Source: Lottia gigantea (Eukaryota; Mollusca; Gastropoda; Lottiidae). Taken from it: a stretch of 64,000 nucleotides of DNA. Position 1 is the first letter of the stretch, and each line of letters begins with the position of its first letter. The stretch covers positions 370,380-434,379 of the forward strand of contig NW_008710478.1 of assembly GCF_000327385.1 (NCBI RefSeq), given 5' to 3'. The notes under the pieces are model-generated. The model made no database searches, was not told where the DNA came from, and saw nothing but the letters and a program-made list of their open reading frames with translations. The position numbers and the translations under genes are program-made. Below are positions 25,001 through 33,205 of this stretch, in pieces.

Positions 25001-26666
25001 CACTAAACCAGAAGCAAACCTGGATATGAGCTCGGAAGAAAAACTGGACAGCGAAAACTTTACTCTGGTAACGAGAAATGGAAAGGAGGTAGAGATTGAA
25101 GAAGAGTCTATGGATGCCTGGATGTTGGAGCCTAAAACATGGGATAGATGCAATGAAGTAATGGCGGATGAGAATTTTGGTCATTTGAATCACATAGTGA
25201 CCAAAATGGAGAGTGTAAAGACAAATATGTTGTTAAGTAAATTATTTTCTAAATATCACGGCAAGCATAAAGATAAACGTAAAGTTTTCACGAAAGATTC
25301 AGTGGCGTTCGAAGACGATACAGACAGTGATAAAGATAAAATTAATATCGAGGAAATTATCGAAAGTGAAAAATTATCTTCGGACAAAGAATATGTGCGT
25401 AATAATTTCATAAAATCAGAACCGAAATCTGTTGATGAGGAAGACTCAAAAGACAATAAACCAGAAATCAAAATGGAGGTTGATGCAGATGCAGAAACTG
25501 AGAAAGAAAAAAGCGAGGAGAAAACTGAAGATGATGACAAGTCGACCGAAACGAAAGTCAAAGAAGAATTACCATATCATTGTCCTACAACGTATCAGAA
25601 AACTTCAGTCGAAGTTTTGAGTTTAGCTGCCATGGCAACTCGACCACAACCATGTAACGATCTTGAAGAAGAGGCGTATGAATATGATAAACCTCCACTG
25701 TATAACACTGCTTACGCTCATGAAGAACTTGCTAAACGGTGTACATGTATATCAAATATCTTCCGTAGTCTGTCATGTATCCCTGGAAACGGCCTTGAGC
25801 TTTCACAGCATCTGGGATTAATGAACACCCTGGGAAAATTATTACTGCTGCATCATCGTCATCTACCTCGATCGAAAAAACACAAGTTCGATAAAGACTT
25901 GAGTGACTGGAATGATAATGAAGATGGGGTGAAGGAGGGCGAATGGTGGTGGGCGTGTCTGGACATACTTCGAGAAAATACCCTAGTCATTTACGCAAAT
26001 ATCAGTGGAAAGTTAAAACTTGCTGATTATCCCGAAAATATTGCTTTCCCAATTTTAGACGGATTACTTCATTGGGTGGTTTGTTCTTCATCATGTGCTC
26101 GAGATCCAATGCCTAACATGCCTCCAAATTCCGTCCTTTCCCCTCAAAGACTAGTGCTAGAGGCGCTCTGTAAACTGTGTATTCATGACACAAACGTAGA
26201 TTTATTACTGGCCACGCCTCCTTTCGAACGTGTGATTGACTTGTTTGAAACGTTAGTGAAGTTATTGGCCAACCGTAAAGAGCAGGTCACTCAAGAATTT
26301 TCCATTGTTTTATTATCAGAACTTGTGAAAGGTGATTCAAGTATCGCTCGTGCGCTTGCCTTGCAACATCAGTGTATATCTTTACTAGTAGACTTTCTCG
26401 AAACGGCAGAACAGAACGCTCACCAGGTGGCTAAATCTCAAGGAATAAGCGTTCTTCAAAATAACCCTGAATCCATGGGAACTAGTTTGGACATGTTACG
26501 TCGTTCCGCAACCATTCTCGTTCATTTAGCACGCGTCGAGGAAAATCGAACATTATTCGTACATCAACAGAGTCGAATATTGGCTCTTGTGATGTCACAG
26601 ATTCTCGATCAGACTGTAGCGAAAATTCTTTCCGATGTTTTGTTTGAATGCTCTCAACTGTCGTAG
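874..26666 (+). CDS. ARID1: ARID1 (BAF250/Osa) chromatin-remodelling subunit gene, 3' part, 14 exons
   Basis: ARID1 proteins are the large AT-rich-interaction subunits that define the canonical BAF (SWI/SNF) nucleosome remodeller in the nucleus. Fourteen exons (874-1018, 6252-6344, 8460-8621, 10169-11092, 11371-11516, 12741-12848, 14055-14249, 14864-15083, 15339-17628, 17971-18242, 18733-18831, 21256-21401, 23494-23617, 24781-26666) have AG/GT borders and matching phases and total 6,810 nt, an exact multiple of three ending in TAG. In the encoded 2,269 residues, low-complexity sequence fills about 1-526, the ARID lies near 530-630, a Met/Pro/Asn-rich region follows, and BAF250_C starts near 1642. 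Block-by-block resemblance to human ARID1A ([15 protein letters not shown]-like [29 protein letters not shown]) makes the identity very secure. ARID1A and ARID1B are vertebrate duplicates, so neither name applies. The amino-terminal exons are upstream of the window. Confidence 0.97.
1398..1695 (+). repeat. Dispersed repeat R2, copy 1 (ARID1 intron)
   Basis: Shares ordered blocks with 7291-7735: AATAGTCTTCAGAA near the start, TTCTTCAAATA, GATATGAAGGCT/TTTGAAGGCT, AGCTGTGAACA, TTCTGAGAC and an ending CCCTTTAAA. The shared block order shows one old element with indels. No coding capacity is seen, and no clear terminal repeats. Confidence 0.6.
2313..2655 (+). repeat. Diverged tandem blocks in ARID1 intron
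   Basis: Three blocks begin with a T-run then TTTCAAGG/TTTCAAAG and an ATATTGATTGAA-like stretch (about 2313, 2431 and 2599), separated by G-rich spacers. Spacing is about 120-170 nt. Old local duplication. Confidence 0.45.
6252..6344 (+). CDS. ARID1: ARID1 exon b (MPPRPPSGQ motif)
   Basis: A 93-nt exon, phase 1 to phase 1, between TTTGCAG and GTAGGT. It encodes [16 protein letters not shown] and then QSPMATQ. The MPPRPPSGQ core is identical to human ARID1A at the matching place, the best anchor in the low-complexity N-terminal part. The preceding intron is over 5 kb. Confidence 0.92.
6459..6540 (-). mobile_element. Possible hAT MITE fragment
   Basis: The reverse strand reads TAGGGCTGTCGGAAATAATC and goes on into an ATCGATATATCGAAG palindrome. 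Such AGGGCTG-starting ends joined to CGATATATCG are common in animal hAT MITEs. Only one end is seen. Confidence 0.35.
7291..7735 (+). repeat. Dispersed repeat R2, copy 2 (ARID1 intron)
   Basis: Second copy of the repeat at 1398-1695. It is longer because of an internal insertion of about 150 nt (near 7440-7590). It ends TGTCCCTTTAAATGG, followed at once by an R3-like TAATGGCTTGACATTGTGAA at 7745-7765. Confidence 0.6.
8460..8621 (+). CDS. ARID1: ARID1 exon c (Gly/Pro/Gln-rich)
   Basis: A 162-nt exon, phase 1 to phase 1, with acceptor CTTTCAG and donor GTAAGA. It encodes a Gly/Pro/Gln-rich segment ([18 protein letters not shown], ending [10 protein letters not shown]) of the disordered N-terminal half. 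No folded domain is expected. Confidence 0.88.
10169..11092 (+). CDS. ARID1: ARID1 exon d (Asn/Met/Ser-rich)
   Basis: A 924-nt exon, phase 1 in and phase 1 out, with acceptor TCTTACAG and donor GTAAGT. It begins [19 protein letters not shown], like the GSYGPQGGQYG block of vertebrate ARID1A. It includes an alanine run and becomes strongly Asn/Ser-rich at its end ([16 protein letters not shown]). The composition is prion-like and disordered. The alanine segment with [13 protein letters not shown] parallels the vertebrate AANSIQNRPPGYPNMNQ block. Confidence 0.93.
11371..11516 (+). CDS. ARID1: ARID1 exon e (ends in a basic cluster)
   Basis: A 146-nt exon with acceptor TTTTTTCAG, entering in phase 1 and leaving in phase 0. 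It encodes [19 protein letters not shown] and ends [10 protein letters not shown]. The basic cluster lies where human ARID1A has TESKSKKSSSS before the ARID, a plausible nuclear localisation element. The donor (AAG|GTTTGA) is weak; reading through it meets a stop at once. Confidence 0.82.
12741..12848 (+). CDS. ARID1: ARID1 exon f (108-nt symmetric exon)
   Basis: A 108-nt exon between TTTTTAAG and GTAAGT, phase 0 on both sides. It encodes [17 protein letters not shown] and then [16 protein letters not shown]. No clear vertebrate counterpart is recalled, but the open frame, splice sites and phase fit its neighbours. Because it is symmetric it could be skipped without breaking the frame. Confidence 0.78.
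14055..14249 (+). CDS. ARID1: ARID1 exon g (first half of ARID domain)
   Basis: A 195-nt exon, phase 0 to phase 0, with acceptor TTTTTTCAG and donor GTAAGA. It encodes the first ARID helices: [36 protein letters not shown] and [11 protein letters not shown]. Human ARID1A has KLYELGGEPERKMWVDRYL and KPLDLYRLYVSVKEIGGL here, at near-equal length. The ARID is a helix-turn-helix DNA-binding fold; in ARID1 it binds without strong sequence preference. Confidence 0.97.
14864..15083 (+). CDS. ARID1: ARID1 exon h (second half of ARID domain)
   Basis: A 220-nt exon, phase 0 in, phase 1 out, with acceptor TTTTTCAG and donor GTATGT. It encodes [38 protein letters not shown] and CHYDRGG. These match human NKNKKWRELATNLNVG and SAASSLKKQYIQCLYAFEC, the last ARID helices. 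The intron splits the ARID at the same VN junction as in vertebrates, as I recall. The exon ends in a basic segment, [12 protein letters not shown]. Confidence 0.97.
15339..17628 (+). CDS. ARID1: ARID1 exon i (2.3 kb, expanded Met-Pro-Asn array)
   Basis: A 2,290-nt exon with acceptor TTTTTCAG and donor GTATGT, phase 1 in, phase 2 out. It opens [20 protein letters not shown], like the human PAGSGSMQGPQTPQS start after the ARID. From about 15670 to 16980 it is a degenerate array with core G-N-M-P-N-S, rich in Met, Asn, Pro, Gly and Ser. It ends in a recognisable ARID1 segment ([31 protein letters not shown]). The array is far longer than the vertebrate counterpart, so it is a lineage expansion. 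Long antisense open frames here are by-products of the repeat. Confidence 0.94.
17971..18242 (+). CDS. ARID1: ARID1 exon j (Gly/Pro/Tyr-rich)
   Basis: A 272-nt exon, phase 2 in, phase 1 out, with acceptor ATTTCAG and donor GTGAGT. It encodes [15 protein letters not shown] and ends [14 protein letters not shown]. The closing segment resembles human QQQNYKRPMDG before the BAF250_C linker. It is disordered, with Gln/Tyr/Gly enrichment. Confidence 0.92.
18733..18831 (+). CDS. ARID1: ARID1 exon k (short Tyr-rich)
   Basis: A 99-nt exon, phase 1 to phase 1, with acceptor TTTTTGCACAG and donor GTAGGA. It encodes [20 protein letters not shown] and ends GFHDPYMSG. Frame and phases fit both neighbours. 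The composition is typical of the ARID1 disordered linker. Confidence 0.85.
18832..21255 (+). other. ARID1 intron, 2.4 kb
   Basis: Apart from the R3 repeat at 19085-19345, nothing that looks coding or structured was seen. A short open frame at 20715-20966 has intron-like composition. Confidence 0.6.
19085..19345 (+). repeat. Dispersed repeat R3, copy in ARID1 intron
   Basis: About 260 nt with CAGCCAATCAAAGCCC, GATACAAGAAAGGTGGTTA and a terminal TAATGGCTTGACATGGTGAA. The best second copy is 45766-45980. Shorter pieces ending in the same CTTGACATTGTGAAGATGAT occur near 7745 and 32881, and a more diverged copy at 59775-59905. Non-coding; a MITE or SINE is possible. Confidence 0.65.
21256..21401 (+). 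CDS. ARID1: ARID1 exon l (Pro/Gly/Met linker)
   Basis: A 146-nt exon, phase 1 in, phase 0 out, with acceptor ATTTCAG and donor GTAATT. It encodes [20 protein letters not shown] and ends RHPRMKSMK. It resembles the human GRNDMTYNYANRQ to PPPSNYQPPPSMQ linker only loosely in composition. The placement is supported by phase and splice signals. Confidence 0.85.
21681..21845 (+). mobile_element. Palindromic MITE in ARID1 intron
   Basis: The left end GGGCCGTATTCTTGAAAACT pairs with the right end, whose reverse complement is GGGCCCTTATTCTCAAAAAC. An inner inverted pair ATCTGATTGG/CCAATCAGAT lies within. The 165-bp near-palindrome has no coding capacity. A short TGTTC occurs just outside both ends and may be a target duplication. 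Confidence 0.65.
23494..23617 (+). CDS. ARID1: ARID1 exon m (start of conserved C-terminal region)
   Basis: A 124-nt exon, phase 0 in, phase 1 out. It encodes [20 protein letters not shown] and RRLTSKDLG, matching human [20 protein letters not shown] and RRRLTMKDIG. The acceptor is a tandem CAGCAG, so the exon can begin at 23494 or 23497 and the protein may gain or lose one Gln. Confidence 0.95.
23618..24780 (+). other. ARID1 last intron, 1.2 kb
   Basis: T- and A-rich sequence with repeated TTTGAAAATTT-like words and no exon or element I can support. Confidence 0.6.
24781..26666 (+). CDS. ARID1: ARID1 terminal exon (BAF250_C domain)
   Basis: A 1,886-nt terminal exon from acceptor TTATTGTAG to TAG. 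It encodes about 628 residues. It begins [20 protein letters not shown] then [14 protein letters not shown], closely matching human [20 protein letters not shown] and TWALDTINILLYDD. An acidic and lysine-rich insert with little conservation follows (about 25000-25570). The folded part then resumes: [68 protein letters not shown]. The protein ends [10 protein letters not shown] against human DVLFLIGQS. This ARM-like region anchors BAF core subunits. Several LxxLL-type segments (LPGLLDVLL) are visible, as in the family. Confidence 0.97.
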
Positions 26667-27751
26667 CCGCTGTATATAACGTTGAATTCGTTACCATAGT
26701 GATGTGTTTGTGAGGACTTTATATTGATGCATACACTGACACTTGTGACTACCAATGACCGGAAATTTGCATATCATGTATGTATGTGTGACTGTTGTGT
26801 TTTTTCTCTTTTTTAAAAAAAATGGGATGTTACAGACGATTTTCATTCGAATCTTGACGCTCACTTTGTACATTTCTAGACTATGTTATACGTGAATTTT
26901 AGCGCGTATTGACTGGCGTAAACTGTACATACGGAATAATTATCTATATATATATATATATATATACATTCACAAATATAATAGCTGGATGAAGTTACAT
27001 TAATTTTTTTGTGTTACCATAGAAACGTATAGATTATTATTATTATTGTCATATACTGCCTTCAGATAACTTACATTTCATTCACTTTCATCTCCATTTC
27101 TTTAATTTTAATTATGAATTGACTTATTAATTCATTAAGATTTACTAATATGAGAGACATCCATATAAGGAAGTGTTTACCATATTTGGTCATACATGTA
27201 CATTAATTTACATATTATTCAGGTGCTGAACATTATTTTTCATTTCTTTTTGTTTGTTTTTTTTTTTTCATTTTTTTTTTTGTATTTCGGCTGTACTTGT
27301 CTATTTTCATCATTGTAGTAATACGAAGTTGCATACCATAAACTTAACATTATGTCGCGAAGTGAGAGATATATATATACAGTATATATATATATATATT
27401 GTTTGTGATTGCATTAAAAAAAAATCATATACAATGAAATCTACATGTGTGTTTTTATTACTAATTGCCTGCCCAGAATATAATCTATACCACTATTGCA
27501 CCCCTTATTCATTTGTCTGAAGTTTCAAAATGTGATATTTATACTTTGTTTTGACCCAAATGTGTGCCAGAATGCACCAAATTAATTCAAATTTTACAAA
27601 TTTTATTTTGGGAGACCCACTATAGCAGAATTGCATCTGGGTCTATGCTGTTCTGCATTTTGTAATCTCAATTAAGTCAGTCGGCCCCTTGTTCGCCAGG
27701 CTTAGGAGACTGGCAGTATGACGTTCATTTTCAGTAGCCCGCCCAAATAAA
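26667..27751 (+). other. Probable ARID1 3' UTR and first downstream sequence
   Basis: AT-rich sequence after the stop codon with long TA runs (about 26944-26969 and 27366-27400). The first AATAAA I see is at 27746-27751. It is followed by ACATTACATTACATT, a short tandem tail that also looks like the end of a retroposon, so the poly(A) site is uncertain. Confidence 0.35.
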
Positions 27752-27775
27752 GACATTACATTACATTATCGTTGT
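27640..27775 (+). repeat. Possible 3' end of a retroposon
   Basis: A GC-richer piece (GGCCCCTTGTTCGCCAGGC) runs into CCCAAATAAAGACATTACATT, ending in short ACATT repeats. Microsatellite-like tails after AATAAA are common at the 3' ends of CR1/L2-type LINEs and their SINEs. No coding part is present, so it may instead be the ARID1 poly(A) region. Confidence 0.3.
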
Positions 27776-28200
27776 AACTTGAAACTTTGAAAATTCTCAC
27801 AAGACAGGGCCTAATTTTTCTGTCTGTTCTCCAGCCGACAATTTTCAAAATCAGGACTGAAATAGAGACTGGTATTTCGAACTACATCGCTCTGTGCTAG
27901 GAATATTATATCAAACTTCCATTCTCATTGATAATGGATCTAACCAAATTTTGTCATTACAAAGTAATAGCCTCTGCTATCTGAAAAATGTGCACGACTC
28001 CCTCACGCCAGAGAAACGTTTCGAATCACCCACTATTCTTCAGCTGAAATGAGAGTCGTCACATTTTACTCTCCTTCAATTCAGTTATTCAAAAGTTGTC
28101 TAAGTCACATCGCTTTAGAAAGAGTTATATCCCTTGATCCTGTAAATATCTGCTGTTTTACCTAATGATTAGTTAAAACATACACACCCCTGTGATTTGA

Positions 28201-28230
28201 AAATGAAATGAATGGAGTTTTACGTCCTAA
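28201..28230 (+). repeat. Dispersed repeat with GGAGTTTTACGTCCT core
   Basis: AAATGAATGGAGTTTTACGT followed by CCT recurs with small changes near 32172, 34655, 51987 and 61762. The repeated core in unrelated surroundings marks a dispersed family; its full extent is not clear. Confidence 0.55.
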
Positions 28231-28310
28231 CGCATGTAAACTGGACCACTGGATTTTTTTTCTTATTGTTCCGAAGCAAAGCTTTAGATAGATGATACAA
28301 AAAATTGGGG

Positions 28311-28660
28311 CGCAATAGAAGCTACAATTTTCAATGGATTTTGATGAAACATGTGAGCATTGGGATTGATAAGAAGGCGGTCTAGTTCGAATTTGACGAT
28401 TTGTTGATGTTATTCGTCAGTTATTGCCCTTGACTTAGTAAAATCTTGTCATATTTTTTTTGTATGTACAATAGAAGCTACAAATTTCAACGGATTTTGG
28501 TGTCAGCATTGAAATTCATAAGATGGCGGTCAAGTTCGAATTGGACTGCTTTTGAGTTATTGCCCTTATGCTACAATTCTCAATGGGTTTTGATGAAACT
28601 TGGTGTGAGCATTGATTAGATCTCGATCAAGTTCGAATTTGACGATTCTTTGGTGAGTTA
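28311..28660 (+). repeat. Three-copy tandem repeat, about 100-160 bp period
   Basis: Three diverged blocks begin near 28318, 28472 and 28568. They share GAAGCTACAATTTTCAATGG, TTTTGATGAAAC, GTGAGCATTG, CAAGTTCGAATTTGACGATT and GAGTTATTGCCCTT. No frame is kept through the blocks. Family unknown. Confidence 0.65.
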
Positions 28661-29961
28661 TGAAGCTATCTTGCCTGGCTAGCTATCTTTATCTTATAAG
28701 TGAAGTACAGTTCAAATTTAGTCTTTCAGTTGGTAAAACAGATATTTATCGGACTCCTCCCTTCAAAGTGGTAGGGGTTTATTTTCACAAGCTTAAAAAT
28801 AAACAAAAAAGTATGTTAAAATGCGCTTTCAGATTTTCCCATTTATGTTAACATCATAACGAATTTTTCCATAAAAAGAGATATTAAGCTTTAAATAAAC
28901 TTCATTATTTGCTCTTTACTGAGTACGAATTTTAAAATTGTTCACCCTATCATGAAAAGACCCGATCGTTCAGTTTTAAATTTGCCTTTAGACTATAATA
29001 TAAATGCGTGAAAAAAAGCCCACTTTCAATAAGTGTTGTTATTAACCTAAATATTATAATTCTTATATTTAAAAAGGTAGATATAAGACTCTTCAAACAG
29101 AATAAAGAAAGTAAATACATCGAAGGCGTGGTGGCGACTAATGACACTATACAGCTTTCTTCTCGCCCATGTCTCTAACAATGGCTTGAATTCACCTGGC
29201 TGTCAGTTAAAGTGGTCTTTATTACATTTAATATGATCATCATTTCATATTTTCACGTTATATTATCATTCACTATAATTGTGTTTGAAAACGTGTAAAT
29301 TGATCTGTTTTTCATTATAAAATCCGGCTTGCTGATGGGACAATAAAAGACGAGTCCCCTGTGCTGGAAATTGAGAGAGAAAAAAAAGAGTAGGAATGGT
29401 CCAGTCGCTCGGAATGAATTGGTGCCGGGGCTCAGATTTTGAACTCTGAAAATTTGAAGAATTAAAGGCCCATTAACTCATTTCTGACAATTTTGAGGTG
29501 CTAAAAAACGTATCAAAATCTGTCATTTTGATTTTGTACAAAGACACTGTAAATGAACCAATCTCTGCTGATCTGGAGGTTTTGCTGGGGCTTAATTCTC
29601 ACTTGCGGCCAAGCCCCCACAGACCCCACCCTAACGACGTTGCTGGTAGGTAAATTGTCCTCATTGCACACTGCATGGCATATAGAAGAGAGTGTATCAC
29701 CTTCCAGAGTTACATTTTGACGTCTGGTTAGTCTGCAATTGAAGTAAAACCTACCGATTGATGTAGCGGCACAAAAGGTCAACCGTCAAATTTCTGCTAG
29801 GACTGCGGATACTGCCGAGGATTGCCGAATGGTGACAACAAATATCTGGTTTCCCATTTTTACACGTCAAGTTAATACCAATGATATATAATTTCATCTT
29901 TGTTATTGATAATATATTTTACTCGAGAATTATGCCCAATGTTTTGCCCAATAATTGAGCA
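28661..29961. other. Intergenic, nothing recognised
   Basis: AT-rich sequence. An 89-codon minus-strand frame at 29513-29782 has no recognised motif and no splice context, so it is not called a gene. Confidence 0.5.
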
Positions 29962-30295
29962 CAGTGGCGACTCCATAGCGTCCCTCCTCCACCCAACGCT
30001 CAAAATTACGGATTTTATTTAGTGGAAAAAAATACTATTGAAAGAATACATTTTCAAATTGCATATAATACCGGATTTAGGTCATTTATTTACATTTCCC
30101 CTCGACCCCCTCGACCCCCTTGACCACCTCAATAATGGCGGCTCCCAAAGGCCAAAATTATATATTTTATTTAGTGGGGAAAAAAATGCAGGATTTAAGT
30201 TCTTTTAAAACATTTTCCCTTGCCCCTGTCCCTGGTCCTCCACCCACAAGAGTGGGTGCGAGAAAAAATTCATCGGTGGCAGCTGCAACTGAATG
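29962..30295 (+). mobile_element. Degenerate hAT-like MITE with internal duplication
   Basis: It starts CAGTGGCGACTCCATAG, a hAT-like terminus. A second block at 30133 (TGGCGGCTCCCAAAGG) repeats the layout, each followed by AAAATTA and ATTTTATTTAGTGG. A possible far end is GGTGGCAGCTGCAACTG. The candidate 8-bp flanks agree at only 6 positions. Confidence 0.35.
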
Positions 30296-30537
30296 AACAT
30301 TTCATTTGATTCCGTAATTGAAATTTCCCGCTCCACTATTATTATTCTCTTCACAAAAAATATACTTTTCTTAAATAGCATTCCATTCCGCATAAATATA
30401 TTTCGCCCGTGCGTCATTCAAATGTATCTTTTCATCAGACTCCCTATTGACCAGTCCGTATTGGCCCCTTAAAAATATTCGGTCACAGATTAAATAGACC
30501 TAAGAGGCGGTAGAAACATTCAAAACACACAGATTAA

Positions 30538-30879
30538 AGATGGGTTTCCTTATTTTTTAGTATCAAATTAAGCAAACTATCTGATTAATTGGTGTTTCTA
30601 ATGAATTATCATGTATTCTTAAACATATCATTATGTTCTTATTGCATATAATTAAGAGTTTTTACCAATCATAAATGTCCATGTTTGGACAGTCTGGATA
30701 AACTAAATATGTCTTTTTGACCATTCTTGATCGGTCACTCATTGGAATTCTCCAGGTAATTATTTTCTAATTTAGCTAATTATGAATTAATTATGGACAT
30801 GTGAGGCAAACTGGTATTTTTTCTATTCATTAGAACACCTCTACATTCTATTCATAAATGAAAATAAGGGAACCCATCT
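30538..30879 (+). mobile_element. TTAA-target (piggyBac-type) MITE, 342 bp
   Basis: The termini are AGATGGGTTTCCTTATTTTT and, reading the other strand, AGATGGGTTCCCTTATTTTC. TTAA lies directly outside both ends (30534-30537 and 30880-30883). The insertion site is visible: it interrupts the second copy of a local tandem repeat whose intact first copy runs from about 30486 to 30526. Removing the element and one TTAA restores that copy. TTAA duplication is characteristic of piggyBac. There is no transposase frame, so it is non-autonomous. Confidence 0.8.
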
Positions 30880-31346
30880 TTAAATAGACCTAAGAGGCGG
30901 TAGAAACATTCAAATTCGTCAATGACGTCTTTATTGAATAGAAACTGTCCTTAAGTTCATGTCAACTCATTGAATAGTTGATGATACAAACAGGACATCT
31001 ATTGAAATATCTGACCTGATTCAGCTTGGTCATTAATTTACTAACAGTAGTTGACTAACAATAACATCTACTCATGATTGATCTCCACTCGGTAAATTCC
31101 GCCTATCTTCATATAAACTCGAACTTCCTCATTGTAGGCTATGACTGTGACCGATCTTATTGGTGTTTCTATCAGTCATAAGGTGGGGACCGAGCAGGGG
31201 TCACAGAATGGTAAAAGGGAAATTACAGGCAATTCGTTCCCTTTCTCCAAGAGAGTGGGTGTGGGGCATAGCTGGGCTAATCTCAGTTCTTAGGACAACA
31301 CTTCCTCCCCTATAACACTACTTGTTGGTGAATCAAATAAAGAGTA

Positions 31347-31549
31347 CAATGGCGGCGCGAGTGGGGGTGCAGTGTATGGCCTAGAAGAATGGTTTGCACC
31401 CCCACTTTATTTTTTAACAAGGCTTGCGACAAGAGGCCTCCACAGTATTGCTGCATTTTAAATTCAGCCTCGCAAGTTGTCCCCCGCCCCAATGAGTCAC
31501 TCCGCCCCCTATTTATACCCCCAGTCTCGGGAGGCTGGCGCCGCCACTG
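31347..31549 (+). mobile_element. hAT MITE, 203 bp, perfect 8-bp target duplication
   Basis: The left end CAATGGCGGCGCGAG pairs with the right end (reverse complement CAGTGGCGGCGCCAG). AAAGAGTA occurs directly outside both (31339-31346 and 31550-31557). Eight-base duplications with CAGTGGCG-type ends define hAT elements. A diverged relative lies at about 32895-33205, sharing TGGTTTGCACCCCCA, AGGCTTGCGACAAGA and GTCTCGGGAG. Confidence 0.85.
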
Positions 31550-32408
31550 AAAGAGTACACATAGCATACTTCTTTTACAGCGATTAAAAAAAAAACATCA
31601 AAAATACTTCATCTACGAAGCAATTTAACACTCTTCCTTTTCCAAAACGCACGCCTGAAATCAACTCACGAGTAAGAGATTGACCGAAATGAGTGTAATG
31701 TTTGAAAAGCGATGGGTGCTGGAGCGGAAATGAGAAAGTGTCCCACTATCATAGGATATAAATAAATCTTCAGATCGTCATATTGTCCACGTATCCTTAA
31801 ATCAATGGTTCCCGAGGTGATTTTATAGTCCACCATCATATTTTATGGATGGTGTCATACAGGGCGGCTCTATTAGTCCATTTCTTTTCTCATCGTCTGA
31901 TAATGAATCGGCTACATTCTCAGTATAAATGTACTGAGTTATGTTGGTCTTATAACCGATTAAGTTTAAGGATGCGGAAAACTTGATCTCATTGAGGCCC
32001 AGCTCATGCTGCGGACACGTGTTTGAGATATGAAATTCTCATCAGGACAGATTTATTGACGAAATCAAGGTTAACTTTTCAATATAAGACCAAAGAAACC
32101 AAATTCAATGGTCAGAACCGAGAGATCAAGAGCAACATTCAATAGTTTATTTGTTTATTTGTGACAAATTTAACTGGAGCTTTACGTCCTACGTTTCAGT
32201 ACTTTATCTCACGAAGACGAACACGACGCCTGAAGTATTGAAGTAGATCGTGTCAGAACAAAGGATCGGTATCGAAACTAGGTAATTATATTTTACAATA
32301 GAATTTTGTTGCAAGTTCAGTCTTGCGTGATGTACTACAAGGATGTACTTTACTCACTCTACAAGTTACGCCAGCGCTCAACAAGCTTCACGGAAACTGA
32401 CGAGGACT

Positions 32409-32493
32409 CAGTGGCTCAACCAATCATAGGGACTGATAGTCCCCACCCCTAGGGGATCTCTACCCCACGAAAACTCGTCTAGTTGAGCCACTG
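32409..32493 (+). mobile_element. Short MITE, 85 bp, 12-bp perfect terminal repeats
   Basis: The left end CAGTGGCTCAAC and right end GTTGAGCCACTG are perfect inverted repeats. The CAGTGG start is hAT-like. No target duplication is evident. Confidence 0.65.
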
Positions 32494-32836
32494 TGAATAT
32501 GCTGAATAAATTTTTTTGACTGACTGGATTTGATTGACACATCATTCACCAATTTAATAGAAAATAAACAATAAAACTATATTGAATTACTGAAAGAATA
32601 TTTACTCTGGGTGTTACATAATACAGTGAGGAAATACATGTACTTACTATTATTACACTGTATCGATAATTCAGTGCACTGGAGCTTTATAACCTTGGGA
32701 TACAAACAAACCTATTGAGAGTGCGTGAGAGGCAATTCAGGTAATACTAAATAGAGGTTTCAAGAGTGAGGAAGTCCCTAAAAACTCCTATGTAAATAAA
32801 TAAATAATACATAAAATGTTTAGTCGACGTGTTTAA

Positions 32837-32889
32837 AATGTCAAGGTATTACGAAATGCGGGAGACTAAATTTGTAATACCTTGACATT
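32837..32889 (+). repeat. Perfect 16-bp inverted repeat
   Basis: AATGTCAAGGTATTAC (32837-32852) and its exact reverse complement (32874-32889) with a 21-nt loop. The right arm belongs to the R3 terminal word CTTGACATTGTGAAGATGAT, so two R3 ends may meet here in inverted order. Confidence 0.7.
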
Positions 32890-32894
32890 GTGAA

Positions 32895-33205
32895 GATGAT
32901 CTATCCGGTGGAGGTGCCTAGAAAAATGGTTTGCACCCCCAAATTGTAGGCTGCCCCCACTTCATTTCGTAAAAATCTAAGAATATGACTTGTATACGGT
33001 TTTACCCCATGAATATTTTCGCAAATTTTTTTCGGAGAACATCCTCAGGCGCTCTATAATAGGCTTGCGACAAGACACATCCGCAGAATTTTGACTTCAG
33101 CCTCAACAGTTGTCCAGTCAGTCAGTCAGTCTGTCCCCTATTTGTACCCAACCCATCCCCCCCCCCCCTCCCGAGTCTCGGGAGACTATTGTAAGCGCTG
33201 CTATT
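32895..33205 (+). mobile_element. Diverged relative of the hAT MITE at 31347
   Basis: It shares ordered blocks with 31347-31549 (AATGGTTTGCACCCCCA, GGCTTGCGACAAGA, CAGCCTC, GTTGTCC, CCCCTATTTGTACCC, GAGTCTCGGGAG) but is about 100 bp longer, and its ends have decayed. It includes a poly-C run. Confidence 0.6.

Noticed and set aside
29513-29782. 89-codon minus-strand frame
   Set aside because: No recognisable motif, no splice partner and no duplicate in the window; length is within chance for this base composition.
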